DNA of 64,000 bases, from the NCBI GenBank assembly GCA_035564555.1, contig DATMTS010000006.1, forward strand, positions 36,971 to 100,970. The letters run 5' to 3'. The translations under genes were made by a program, and so were the position numbers. Positions 42,527 to 53,163 of this stretch are shown here, one piece after another. Position 1 is the stretch's first letter. Each line of letters begins with the position of its first letter. This DNA is from DATMTS01 sp035564555. Its GTDB lineage: Bacteria; Actinomycetota; Actinomycetes; Actinomycetales; Microbacteriaceae. Under the pieces are notes generated by a model that did no database searches, was not told the DNA's origin, and saw only the letters and a list, made by a program, of their open reading frames with translations.

Positions 42527-42613
42527 CTCGGTCTCGATAGGCGTGCGACTTCGTCGCCCGCCGGTCGGCCAGCGGATCCAGGCAACAAGCAGCACACGAC
42601 AGAAGAGAAGTAG

Positions 42614-45224
<2,611 letters not shown>

Positions 45225-45235
<11 letters not shown>

Positions 45236-45635
45236 CGTCGCAGACAAGCTGGCGAAGAAATCCGCGCGCAGACCATCCTCGAAGCAGGTTCGGCTGAAGC
45301 TCGTCTACATCGACTTCTGGTCGAGCGTGAAACTCGCCTTCCTGGTGGGCCTCTGCATCGGCATCATCGGCGTGGTAGGCATGTTCCTGATCTGGACGGT
45401 GCTGAACCAGACCGGCATCTTCAACGACGTCAACTCGCTGTTCAAGGACATCGCGGGGGCCGGCGGGAGCGACCTCAAATCGGTGCTCGGGCTCGCTCCG
45501 GTGATGAGTTTCTCGCTCGTGGTCGCAGTACTGGACATCATCGTCGTGACGGCACTGGGAGCGGTGTTCGCACTGCTCTACAACCTCAGCGTGAAGATCA
45601 CCGGCGGCCTGCTCGTCGGGTTCACCAACAACTGA
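45225..45635 (+). CDS. DUF3566 transmembrane protein
   Basis: This 136-residue protein has a basic N-terminus and two transmembrane helices (about residues 37-62 and 92-120). DUF3566 proteins lie directly after gyrA throughout actinobacteria; function unknown. The ATG at 45225 lies inside the gyrA end. Confidence 0.88.
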
Positions 45636-45709
45636 TCGATCCACCTCGGGCGAGTCGGCTCGATTCGAGAAAGCGGCACAGGTCGGGTAGTCTTCTATCT
45701 GGCCAATTC

Positions 45710-45786
45710 GGGGATATAGCTCAGGCGGTTAGAGCGCTTCGCTGATAACGAAGAGGTCCGAGGTTCAAGTCCTCGTATCCCCACCA
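45710..45786 (+). tRNA. tRNA-Ile (GAT)
   Basis: The 77-nt gene folds as a cloverleaf with acceptor GGGGATA/TATCCCC, anticodon loop CTGATAA (GAT) and T-arm CGAGG-TTCAAGT-CCTCG. The CCA is encoded (45784-45786). TAGTCT at about 45688 may be its -10. Confidence 0.97.
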
Positions 45787-45796
45787 GATCCCTCCC

Positions 45797-45869
45797 GGGG
45801 CCTTAGCTCAGTTGGTAGAGCGCCTGCTTTGCAAGCAGGATGTCAGCGGTTCGATTCCGCTAGGCTCCA
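45797..45869 (+). tRNA. tRNA-Ala (TGC)
   Basis: Acceptor GGGGCCT/AGGCTCC (one G-T pair), anticodon loop TTTGCAA (TGC) and T-arm GCGG-TTCGATT-CCGC are present. CCA is not encoded. It follows tRNA-Ile by 10 bp. No rRNA genes surround the pair. Confidence 0.97.
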
Positions 45870-45890
45870 CTCCTTCACGATTGGCCCGTT

Positions 45891-45896
45891 TAGGCT
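45891..45896 (+). promoter_or_regulatory. Putative -10 (TAGGCT) of the DUF488 gene
   Basis: TAGGCT ends 6 nt before the GTG at 45903, predicting a leaderless message. Confidence 0.4.
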
Positions 45897-45902
45897 CGGA
45901 CT

Positions 45903-46466
45903 GTGATCGTCTACACGATCGGCCACTCGACGCATCCGCTCGATGAGTTCATCGCGACTCTGCAGAGCTATCACGTCCGGCTGCTCGTAGACGTGCGAAC
46001 CGTGCCCCGTTCCCGGCACACGCCGCAGTTCAACTCGCCCGAACTCGCCGCGTCGCTCGCCGAGCGCGACATCGACTACCTGCATCTGAGCGAACTCGGC
46101 GGCCTGCGGCACGCGCACCAGGACTCGGTCAACACGGGGTGGCGCAATGCGAGCTTCCGGGGATACGCCGACCACATGCAGACGGCGCAGTTCGCGGCCG
46201 GCGTCGACCGGCTCGTGCGACTGGCCGGCCTGTGCACGACGGCGATCATGTGCGCGGAAGCCGTGCCGTGGCGCTGCCACCGGTCGCTGATCGGCGACGC
46301 CTTGCTGGTGAGGGGCATCGAGGTGCGCGACATCATGGACGCGACGCACTGGCGTCCCGAGAGTCTCACCACGTTCGCCCGCGTGGCGGGCACCGACATC
46401 CGGTACCCCGCACCCGACGAACTGGAGCCGCCGGGCAGCGCGAAGCCGCCGGGCAGCGCGGAGTGA
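45903..46466 (+). CDS. DUF488 family protein
   Basis: This 187-residue cytosolic protein has the DUF488 pattern: YTIGHSTHPLDEF at residues 4-16, LVDVRTVPRSR, the YLHLSELGG segment and the CAEAVPWRCHRSLI Cys motif near 118. Function is not established for the family. A short duplicated tail PPGSAKPPGSAE is caused by a 17-bp direct repeat. Confidence 0.8.
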   Translation: MIVYTIGHSTHPLDEFIATLQSYHVRLLVDVRTVPRSRHTPQFNSPELAASLAERDIDYLHLSELGGLRHAHQDSVNTGWRNASFRGYADHMQTAQFAAGVDRLVRLAGLCTTAIMCAEAVPWRCHRSLIGDALLVRGIEVRDIMDATHWRPESLTTFARVAGTDIRYPAPDELEPPGSAKPPGSAE

Positions 46467-46467
46467 G

Positions 46468-46698
46468 TCAGCGCGGAATGAGCTGGATGCCGAACCATTC
46501 GAAGAGCGCCGGCATGCTCGAACCGAACCAGGCGTCGCCGAGGAGCCACCAGACCGCGAAGGCCAGACCGAACACGAGACCCATGCCGACGCATACGACG
46601 ACGAGCAGCAGGGCCGACGAGGTGGTCTGATTCGTCGGCGACAGGACGTCGACGCCGAGGTTATCGACATCGAGAACGTCAAGATCGGTGTCCGTCAC
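46468..46698 (-). CDS. Small single-pass membrane protein, hypothetical
   Basis: This 76-residue protein has an acidic N-terminus (TDTDLDVLDVDNLG), one transmembrane helix (about residues 28-52) and an aromatic extracytoplasmic end. GTG at 46698 is chosen because TACACT lies 6 nt upstream; longer starts run into the divergent NUDIX gene. No family recognised. Confidence 0.65.
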   Translation of the reverse strand: MTDTDLDVLDVDNLGVDVLSPTNQTTSSALLLVVVCVGMGLVFGLAFAVWWLLGDAWFGSSMPALFEWFGIQLIPR

Positions 46699-46704
46699 GC
46701 CCCC

Positions 46705-46710
46705 AGTGTA
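46705..46710 (-). promoter_or_regulatory. Putative -10 (TACACT) of the small membrane protein gene
   Basis: TACACT ends 6 nt before the GTG at 46698 and supports that start. Confidence 0.4.
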
Positions 46711-46726
46711 TGCGGGCAGGTCACGG

Positions 46727-46732
46727 TATGGT
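46727..46732 (+). promoter_or_regulatory. Putative -10 (TATGGT) of the NUDIX gene
   Basis: TATGGT ends 6 nt before the ATG at 46739 and supports that start over the one at 46688. Confidence 0.4.
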
Positions 46733-46738
46733 GACGAG

Positions 46739-47158
46739 ATGGACATCCGGGTAGCCGCATACGGAGTCATCGTCGACGGTGACCGGATGCTGCTCGCCCA
46801 CTGGAACGAGAGCGGTCGCAGCGGCTGGACCCTTCCCGGTGGTGGCATTGAGCCGGGGGAGGATCCCGCGGACGCCGCCCGACGCGAGATCATGGAAGAA
46901 ACCGGCTACGTGGCCGAACTCGACGAGTTGCTCGGCATCGACTCGCACCTCGTGCCCGGCGAACAACGGATCAACCCGTCGGGCCGTCCGCTGCACGCGT
47001 TGCGCATCGTCTACCGCGCGCACGTGGTCGACGGCAGCCTCGTCAACGAACTCAAAGGCAGCACGGACGAAGCTCGTTGGGTGGCGTTGTCGAAGGTGTC
47101 CGAACTGCAACGGGTGGGTCTCGTGGACATCGCCCGGCGCATGGCCGGTCTTCTGTAG
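46739..47158 (+). CDS. NUDIX hydrolase
   Basis: This 139-residue hydrolase cleaves nucleoside-diphosphate-X compounds with Mg2+. The Nudix box GX5EX7REUXEEXGU is complete as GGIEPGEDPADAARREIM followed by EETGY (about residues 36-58). The substrate is unknown. It is convergent with the gene at 47165, only 6 bp away. Confidence 0.9.
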   Translation: MDIRVAAYGVIVDGDRMLLAHWNESGRSGWTLPGGGIEPGEDPADAARREIMEETGYVAELDELLGIDSHLVPGEQRINPSGRPLHALRIVYRAHVVDGSLVNELKGSTDEARWVALSKVSELQRVGLVDIARRMAGLL

Positions 47159-47164
47159 CGTCGT

Positions 47165-47701
47165 CTACTCGGTTGCGGCGGGTGTCACGTCGTCGTCGGC
47201 GACCCAGAGTTCGTCGTCTGCCCGGAAGGTCTGCCAGACGGCGTAGCCGATGCCTGCCATCGCGGCGACCCCGATGCCGATGGCGAAAACGCCGCCGAAT
47301 CCGAGGCCTTTCTTCTGCGGCTCGATGCGCTTCTTCACTCCGCTGAGTCGCTTGACCGCCGCCTGGACTCGGGCGTCCTTGGCAACGTCCATGACACTCA
47401 AAGCAGTGCCGAGTGCAGTACCTACGGCGGGGATCACCGAACCGGTGATGAGGTCGGTCGCCGTGTTCGCGGCCTTGCGGGAGAGTTCTCCACCACGGTC
47501 GATGCCGGGCCGCACGTAGGATTCATAGCCCTCGCGAACCCGCGGCGCCACCTCTTCGCGCGTGTAGTGCGTTGCCTCTTTACCCGCCTTCTTGGCCAGC
47601 GAGCTGGCGCGGTCGAGCACGGCCTGCTGCGCGTGCCAGAGGTCCTCGGCTTCGCTGCGCAGCCGGGTCAGTTCCTTCTGGCGCTTACGTGACAGACTCA
47701 T
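47165..47701 (-). CDS. Hypothetical protein with coiled-coil and C-terminal membrane helix
   Basis: This 178-residue protein has a basic, charged helical N-terminus (SLSRKRQKELTRLRSEAEDLW), an amphipathic middle and one transmembrane helix near the end (about residues 140-162), followed by an acidic tail. ATG at 47701 has an excellent GGAGGTCCAG upstream, which excludes the longer start at 47863. No family recognised. Confidence 0.7.
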   Translation of the reverse strand: MSLSRKRQKELTRLRSEAEDLWHAQQAVLDRASSLAKKAGKEATHYTREEVAPRVREGYESYVRPGIDRGGELSRKAANTATDLITGSVIPAVGTALGTALSVMDVAKDARVQAAVKRLSGVKKRIEPQKKGLGFGGVFAIGIGVAAMAGIGYAVWQTFRADDELWVADDDVTPAATE

Positions 47702-47858
47702 CTGGACCTCCATTGCGTCGTTTACGGCGAACGCAATCCATCTTGCCACCGAATGCCCCGATCGGGCCCAGGCTCGACAACTCGCGGGGGATATGCAGAT
47801 CAGGGCATCAGTGGGCGAGCGGCATCCGGCCGTCGCTTTCCCACTCCATCGCGCATGA

Positions 47859-47864
47859 GACAAT
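47859..47864 (+). promoter_or_regulatory. Putative -10 (GACAAT) of the cyclophilin gene
   Basis: GACAAT ends 7 nt before the ATG at 47872; no ribosome-binding site is visible, so a leaderless message is likely. Confidence 0.35.
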
Positions 47865-47871
47865 TGACGAC

Positions 47872-48411
47872 ATGTCGAAGCACACCGCGGTTGCCACCCT
47901 GCACACCAACTATGGAGACATCGTTGTCAACCTGTATGGCAATCACGCCCCGAAGACCGTGAAGAACTTCGTCGGCCTCGCCACCGGCGAGATCGAGTGG
48001 ACGAATCCCCGCACCGGCGAGAAGAGTTCCGGCAACTTGTACGACGGCGTCGTGTTCCATCGCATCATCCCCGGCTTCATGATCCAGGGCGGCGACCCGA
48101 TGGGCACCGGAACCGGCGGCCCCGGCTACCAGTTCGACGACGAGATCAATCCTGAGCTCGATTTCACCCAGCCGTACATGCTCGCGATGGCCAATGCGGG
48201 CATCCAGATGGGTCATGGCACCAACGGCTCGCAGTTCTTCATCACGGTCGGAGCGACCACCTGGCTGCAGGGAAAGCACACGATCTTCGGCGAGGTCGCA
48301 GACGACGCATCGCGAAAGGTCATCGACAAGCTGGCCGAGGTGCCCACCGACGCACGCGACCGTCCGCTGGACGACGTCGTGATCGAATCGGTCACCGTCG
48401 AACAGGCGTAA
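47872..48411 (+). CDS. Peptidyl-prolyl cis-trans isomerase (cyclophilin)
   Basis: This 179-residue cytosolic cyclophilin isomerises proline bonds. Active-site residues are in VVFHRIIPGFMIQGGDP (Arg), QFF in GSQFFITVG, and the Trp in TTWLQGKHTIFGEV. No signal peptide. Next to crgA and rhomboid genes, as in other actinobacteria near the origin (PpiA position). Confidence 0.95.
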   Translation: MSKHTAVATLHTNYGDIVVNLYGNHAPKTVKNFVGLATGEIEWTNPRTGEKSSGNLYDGVVFHRIIPGFMIQGGDPMGTGTGGPGYQFDDEINPELDFTQPYMLAMANAGIQMGHGTNGSQFFITVGATTWLQGKHTIFGEVADDASRKVIDKLAEVPTDARDRPLDDVVIESVTVEQA

Positions 48412-48421
48412 GGCATCAGCG

Positions 48422-49258
48422 GTGACCCAGTCACCCGATCGGACCGATTACTGCTATCGGCACCCGAACCGGCAGAGCTACGTGCTCTGCCAACGCTGCG
48501 GGCGCACGATCTGCCCGGAGTGTCAGACGCAGGGTGCCGTGGGAGTCATCTGTCCCGAGTGCATGAGGGAGCAGCGCGGCAGCGCGCCGCGCACCAAACC
48601 TGAGATCCTGCGGCGAGCGACCGGCCGCGGATCGCCGTTGGTCACGTACCTCATCATCGCGGCCTGCGTCGCGGTGTTCATCGCGCAGTCGATTCCCGGG
48701 TTGGGCGATTCGGTGACCGAAGCCCTGCAGTACGCCGGCGCCTACTCGTATCCGGGATTCTTCCAGCCGTGGCGCATGTTCACGACCATTCTGGCGCACG
48801 GGACCATTCTGCACATCCTGCTGAACATGTACACGCTGTGGATCTTGGGCACGATTCTCGAGCCCATGCTCGGCCGCACGCGCTACCTCGTGCTGTTCCT
48901 GCTCTCGGGCTGGGCCGGTTCGCTCGGGGTGATGTTCATCGCGCCTCCGGACCAGGGCACGATCGGCGCATCAGGCGCGATCTTCGGGCTGATGGCCGCA
49001 TTGCTGGTCATCCAGCGCAGGGTCGGCGGCAACGTCACGCAGCTACTCGTGCTCGTCGGCATCAACCTGGTGATCGGTTTCATCCCGGCGTTCGGCATCG
49101 CGTGGCAGGCCCATATAGGCGGCCTGATCGGCGGTGCCGTCGTCGGCCTGATCTTCACCGAAACGCGGGCGTCGTCCCGTCGTGGACTTCAGATCGGGTT
49201 GCTCGCAGCGGTGGCCGTGCTGCTGCTGGTGCTCAGTTTCGTGCACCTGTTCGCCTAG
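48422..49258 (+). CDS. Rhomboid family intramembrane serine protease
   Basis: This 278-residue protease has a cytosolic N-terminal Cys/His-rich segment (CYRHP, CQRCGR, CPEC twice; residues 10-47) that looks zinc-binding, followed by six or more transmembrane helices. The catalytic Ser is 184 in GASGAIFG and the His 231 in AHIGG. Substrates unknown. GTG at 48422. Confidence 0.9.
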   Translation: MTQSPDRTDYCYRHPNRQSYVLCQRCGRTICPECQTQGAVGVICPECMREQRGSAPRTKPEILRRATGRGSPLVTYLIIAACVAVFIAQSIPGLGDSVTEALQYAGAYSYPGFFQPWRMFTTILAHGTILHILLNMYTLWILGTILEPMLGRTRYLVLFLLSGWAGSLGVMFIAPPDQGTIGASGAIFGLMAALLVIQRRVGGNVTQLLVLVGINLVIGFIPAFGIAWQAHIGGLIGGAVVGLIFTETRASSRRGLQIGLLAAVAVLLLVLSFVHLFA

Positions 49259-49278
49259 CGCTGGCCGCGCCGCCGCAG

Positions 49279-49299
49279 TTATCCACAGGGTTGTTCACA
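49279..49299. promoter_or_regulatory. DnaA boxes downstream of the rhomboid gene
   Basis: A perfect TTATCCACA at 49279 is followed by TTGTTCACA at 49291, in a short intergenic region about 13 kb from oriC. Confidence 0.55.
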
Positions 49300-49324
49300 G
49301 TGGGGATAGTTACAGCAGTGTAAT

Positions 49325-49344
49325 TGTCCTCACAAGTGAGGACA
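49325..49344. terminator. 20-bp perfect palindrome between rhomboid and crgA
   Basis: TGTCCTCACAAGTGAGGACA has perfect 9-bp arms around AA. Lying between convergent genes it may be a bidirectional terminator, although the tiny loop would also suit a protein-binding site. Confidence 0.5.
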
Positions 49345-49367
49345 GTAGATTTCGGTCGAAGCAGCGC

Positions 49368-49607
49368 TCAACGCCAACGCGTGGTCATCAGGAACCCGAT
49401 GAACGCGATGCCGAAACCGATCAGGATGTTCCAGGCGCCGAGCTGCGGGATCGGCAACTGGCTCTGGCTGACGTAGAAGACGACGATCCAGAGCAGTCCG
49501 ACGATCATGAACCCCAGCATCAGGGGCTTGAACCAAACCGGGTTGGGGGCGTCGTCGCGCTGCACGGCGACGTCGCGCGTGCGCTTGGGTCGGGTCTTGG
49601 ATGCCAT
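49368..49607 (-). CDS. crgA: Cell division protein CrgA
   Basis: This 79-residue protein has a basic N-terminus, and two transmembrane helices (about residues 28-48 and 55-75) ending in the conserved WNILIGFGIAFIGFLMTTRWR-type segment. CrgA recruits divisome proteins in actinobacteria. It is divergent from the sortase gene. Confidence 0.93.
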   Translation of the reverse strand: MASKTRPKRTRDVAVQRDDAPNPVWFKPLMLGFMIVGLLWIVVFYVSQSQLPIPQLGAWNILIGFGIAFIGFLMTTRWR

Positions 49608-49725
49608 AGTTTCCTCAGTTTAGCGGAGGTCGCCTGTGCGGTCGTTGCCCGGGTCGCGGCGGCGCGCCATCGCAGCGCTCCATCGCTGCGCTCCAATGCG
49701 ACCGGGAACGGCGCATCGAGGCCGC

Positions 49726-49731
49726 TAGAAT
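49726..49731 (+). promoter_or_regulatory. Putative -10 (TAGAAT) of the sortase operon
   Basis: TAGAAT ends 7 nt before the ATG at 49739 and no ribosome-binding site is present, so a leaderless message is predicted. A 13-bp tandem repeat (CATCGCAGCGCTC / CATCGCTGCGCTC) lies about 35 bp upstream. Confidence 0.5.
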
Positions 49732-49738
49732 CGCGAAC

Positions 49739-50521
49739 ATGACCGAATCGGCCGAGCCGCCGGCATCCGACGGTCCTCGCCGGAGTGCCTCTGCGCGTCG
49801 GCGCCCTGCTTCTCGCATCTCTGCGATCGGGATGATCGGCGAACTGCTCGTCACCGCCGGCGTGCTCGTGTTGTTGTTCCTCGGCTGGCAGACCTGGTGG
49901 AACAGCGCGGTACTGGCCGGCCAGCAGACATCGGCGGCCACCAAGCAAGGCGAAGAATGGCTTCCACCCCGCCACGAGACGGTTCCTCGGGCCACGAGTT
50001 CGCCGACGCCGGTCGCGCCACCCGTGGAGAAGGCGCCAGCGCCCGCCCAACCTCTCGCGGTCATCTACGTGCCGCGATTCGGTGTGCATTGGAAGCGGAT
50101 CATCCGGGAGACGGTCGACGTGCAGAGCGTGCTGAACAGCTACGACGCGGGCGTCGGACATTACCCTGGAACCGCGATGCCGGGCCAGATCGGCAACTTC
50201 GCGATCGCCGCGCACGACACGGGCTACGGCAACACCTTCATCGACGTGTCGAAGCTGCGCATCGGCGATGCCGTCTACATCCAGACCCCGCAGGGCTTCT
50301 ACACCTACCGGTTCCGCAACTACGAGTACGTGCAGCCCGATGCGGTCGACGTGCTGCTGCCGGTTCCACGGCGACACGGGGTCGCTGCCAAGCAGCGCCT
50401 GATCACGATGACCACGTGCAACCCCCCGTATCACGCTCAGGAGCGAATGGCGGCCTACGGCGTCTTCGAGTCGTGGCAGCGCACCCCGCCGGCCGCCATC
50501 GCGGCAGAAGTGGGGAAGTGA
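49739..50521 (+). CDS. Class E sortase
   Basis: This 260-residue membrane-anchored transpeptidase has a basic N-terminus, one transmembrane helix (about residues 30-50), a Pro-rich linker and the sortase beta-barrel. Catalytic residues are His159 (AAHDTGYG), Cys227 (TTCNPP) and Arg236. The segment after the His differs from the usual AGHRTTYG. No sortase substrate with a sorting signal is visible nearby. It heads an operon with the 53-residue protein and pabA. Confidence 0.9.
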   Translation: MTESAEPPASDGPRRSASARRRPASRISAIGMIGELLVTAGVLVLLFLGWQTWWNSAVLAGQQTSAATKQGEEWLPPRHETVPRATSSPTPVAPPVEKAPAPAQPLAVIYVPRFGVHWKRIIRETVDVQSVLNSYDAGVGHYPGTAMPGQIGNFAIAAHDTGYGNTFIDVSKLRIGDAVYIQTPQGFYTYRFRNYEYVQPDAVDVLLPVPRRHGVAAKQRLITMTTCNPPYHAQERMAAYGVFESWQRTPPAAIAAEVGK

Positions 50522-50523
50522 CG

Positions 50524-50685
50524 ATGTACGCCGCGTTGTGGCGCATCCTGCCGGGACCGGCGTGGCTGCGCATCCTGATTCTGGCGGTGCTCGTCGCGGC
50601 GGTGCTGTTCGCGCTCGTCACCTGGGTCTTTCCCTGGGTCGACGGTCTGCTCACGTCGAACGAAGAAGGTACCGTAGCGGTATGA
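50524..50685 (+). CDS. 53-residue single-pass membrane protein
   Basis: This small protein starts with ATG at 50524, 2 bp after the sortase stop, and overlaps the pabA start by 4 bp. It has one transmembrane helix (about residues 15-40) and a short acidic tail TSNEEG. Short genes of this kind between sortase and pabA occur in related genomes as I recall; function unknown. Confidence 0.7.
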   Translation: MYAALWRILPGPAWLRILILAVLVAAVLFALVTWVFPWVDGLLTSNEEGTVAV

Positions 50686-51320
50686 CCCGCGTCCTCGTCA
50701 TCGACAACTACGACAGCTTCGTGTACACCCTGAACGGGTACCTGCGCGAGTTGGGGGCGCAGACCGAGGTCATGCGCAACGACGCGTTCGCACCCTCGGA
50801 TGCTGCGGCGCGACTGGCGGACTACGACGCGGTGCTTCTGTCCCCCGGCCCTGGGAAACCTGTCGACGCCGGGGTGTCGATACCCATCGTCAACGTCGTG
50901 CGCGAGTCGGGCATGCCGTTGCTGGGTGTGTGCTTGGGACATCAGGCGATCGCCGAGGCGTTCGGTGCGACGGTGACGAATGCCGACGAGTTGATGCACG
51001 GCAAGACGTCTCTCGTCACCCACGACGAGAGTTCGTTCTACGCGGGCGTGCGCCAGCCGTTCACCGCGACCCGGTACCACTCGCTCGCCATCGTCGAGGG
51101 CACGATGCCCGCAGAACTGATCGTGACGGCACGAACGACCGGCGGAGTGATCATGGGGTTGCGCCACCAGGATGCACCCATCTACGGCGTTCAATTCCAC
51201 CCGGAATCGGTGCTCACCGAAGACGGCTATCGGATGCTGGGCAACTGGCTGGAGGCGGCCGGCCTGGAGGGCGCGCGGCAGCGGGCTGCGACGCTCGACC
51301 CGCTCATCTCGGTGTCATAG
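50682..51320 (+). CDS. pabA: Aminodeoxychorismate/anthranilate synthase component II (glutamine amidotransferase)
   Basis: This 212-residue class I glutamine amidotransferase supplies ammonia for p-aminobenzoate or anthranilate synthesis. The nucleophile Cys84 is in LLGVCLGHQ, with the His/Glu of the triad in VQFHPESV. Its place next to pknB matches the actinobacterial trpG/pabA gene near the origin. Whether it serves folate, tryptophan or both cannot be told from here. Confidence 0.92.
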   Translation: MTRVLVIDNYDSFVYTLNGYLRELGAQTEVMRNDAFAPSDAAARLADYDAVLLSPGPGKPVDAGVSIPIVNVVRESGMPLLGVCLGHQAIAEAFGATVTNADELMHGKTSLVTHDESSFYAGVRQPFTATRYHSLAIVEGTMPAELIVTARTTGGVIMGLRHQDAPIYGVQFHPESVLTEDGYRMLGNWLEAAGLEGARQRAATLDPLISVS

Positions 51321-51397
51321 CGAGAACTTCGCGGCCGCCGGGCTCGACTGGGGACGCGTTGCCGTGCTCGTCGTGCTTTGTGTCTGGGGGCGTCGGT

Positions 51398-53116
51398 TCA
51401 GCCCGTGCAGTAGGTGACCGTGACGGTCGAGCCCTGCGGCACCTCGCCCGGCACGGGGTCCTGGTGGTTGATCGGAGCGCCCGGTTGGGTCGGACACGAC
51501 GGGTCCTGCTGCGGGTCGAGGTTCAGCATCGTCTTCGGATCCTGCAACAGACTCTGCGCCGCCTGCACGGACTGGCCCGTCAGGTTGGGCAGTGCAACCG
51601 TTCCGGTGGAGACGACGAAGTTGATCTTCGACCCCTCGTGCGCCGCGCCATCAGCGGCGGGATCGGTACTGATCACCGTATTCGCCTTGGCGGTCGGTGA
51701 ATCCTGGGTCGTGACATCGCCCAGTGCGAAGCCTGCCGCTTGCACGGCCTTCTGCGCGAGAGGCAGCGACTTGCCGGTGACATCCGGGACGGCATCCATC
51801 TTGGTGCCGCTGGAGACGTACAACGTGACGGTGTCGCCCTTGGCGGCCACGATTCCTGCGCCGGGGTCGGTGCGGATCACGGTACCCGCGGCGACCGTGG
51901 GGCTCGGTTCCTCGGTCACCGACGCCTTCAGGTCCGCATTCTTCAATTTCGTGGTCGCGGCATCCAAGGTCATGCCGGCGACGGCGGGAACCTTGCGCGA
52001 GAAGGCTGCGAGGTCGGTTGTGTGCGTCTGGTTGAACACCCAGAGCAGCAACGCGATCAGGATCACGGCCACGCCCATGATGCCCGCCCAGATCCAGACG
52101 ACCGGCGGACGACTCTGAGTGCGCGGTGCCGCGCGGTCGTCGGAGAGCTGCCGCAGCGCGGCCTCGGTGGTCGAGATCGATCCGGTCGGGGTGCCGAACA
52201 GCGTCTCCGCGAATCCATCGCGCTTGTCGCGAACCGGAATCTTGCCGGAGGCCGCGGTCTCGAGTTCCATCCGGAACTCCGCTGCCGCCTGGTACCGCTG
52301 TGAACGGTCTTTGGTGAGGGCGTGCATGACCACGGAGTCGAGGGCGGGTGACACCCTCGGGTTGAGGGCGCTGGGCTTTCGCGGCGCTTCGCTGACGTGC
52401 TGGTACGCGACGGCGACCGCCGTGTCGCCGCGGAACGGCGGTCGACCGGTCAGCATCTCGAACAGCACGACCCCGGTGGAGTACAGATCGGTTCGGGCGT
52501 CGACCGTCTCGCCCTTGGCCTGCTCGGGCGAGAAGTAACCGGCGGTGCCGAGGATGGCGGTCGTCTGTGCGACGGTGGCCGAGCCCTCGCTGACGGCTCG
52601 GGCGATGCCGAAGTCCATCACCTTGACCTGCCCGTTGCGCGTGATCATGACGTTGCCCGGCTTGATGTCACGGTGCACGACCCCGGCTCGGTGGGAATAC
52701 TCCAACGCGGTGAGGATGCCTTCGGCGATGCGTACGGCCTCGGGCGCCTCGAGCGGGCCGTCGGCGAGCATGTCGCGCAGCAGCCGGCCGTCGACGTACT
52801 CCATCACGATGAACGGCGACTGCACCTCATGACCCGACGCATCGCGCACGGTCTCCTCGCCGGCGTCGAAGACCCGCACGATCGTGGGATGCGCCATGCG
52901 AGCGGCCGCCTGGGCCTCCTGCCGGAATCGGGTGCGGAAGGCAGGGTCGGTCGCGAGTTGCGGCTTGAGCAGCTTGATGGCGACGGTGCGCCCCAAACGC
53001 GTGTCGACACCGCGGTGCACGTCGGCCATGCCACCACGCCCGATGAGATCGCCGACCTGATACCGGCCCGCGATCATGCGGGGGCCGGTTGTCACGGAAA
53101 ACTCCAGTTCAGGCAT
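51398..53116 (-). CDS. pknB: Serine/threonine protein kinase PknB with three PASTA repeats
   Basis: This 572-residue transmembrane kinase senses peptidoglycan fragments or lipid II and controls cell-wall growth. The kinase domain spans about residues 18-290: GRGGMADV loop, Lys48, HRDIKPGN (Asp150), DFG 168-170. A transmembrane helix lies at about 339-362. Three extracellular PASTA repeats follow (about 373-436, 441-505 and 508-572). The ATG at 53116 is preferred to upstream starts. It is the last gene of the fhaA-fhaB-pstP-ftsW/rodA-pbpA-pknA-pknB operon. Confidence 0.95.
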   Translation of the reverse strand: MPELEFSVTTGPRMIAGRYQVGDLIGRGGMADVHRGVDTRLGRTVAIKLLKPQLATDPAFRTRFRQEAQAAARMAHPTIVRVFDAGEETVRDASGHEVQSPFIVMEYVDGRLLRDMLADGPLEAPEAVRIAEGILTALEYSHRAGVVHRDIKPGNVMITRNGQVKVMDFGIARAVSEGSATVAQTTAILGTAGYFSPEQAKGETVDARTDLYSTGVVLFEMLTGRPPFRGDTAVAVAYQHVSEAPRKPSALNPRVSPALDSVVMHALTKDRSQRYQAAAEFRMELETAASGKIPVRDKRDGFAETLFGTPTGSISTTEAALRQLSDDRAAPRTQSRPPVVWIWAGIMGVAVILIALLLWVFNQTHTTDLAAFSRKVPAVAGMTLDAATTKLKNADLKASVTEEPSPTVAAGTVIRTDPGAGIVAAKGDTVTLYVSSGTKMDAVPDVTGKSLPLAQKAVQAAGFALGDVTTQDSPTAKANTVISTDPAADGAAHEGSKINFVVSTGTVALPNLTGQSVQAAQSLLQDPKTMLNLDPQQDPSCPTQPGAPINHQDPVPGEVPQGSTVTVTYCTG

Positions 53117-53163
53117 CTTGCGCTCAGTGTACCGGGGCGTTCCTGGGTGTCGGCTATCCCCCA

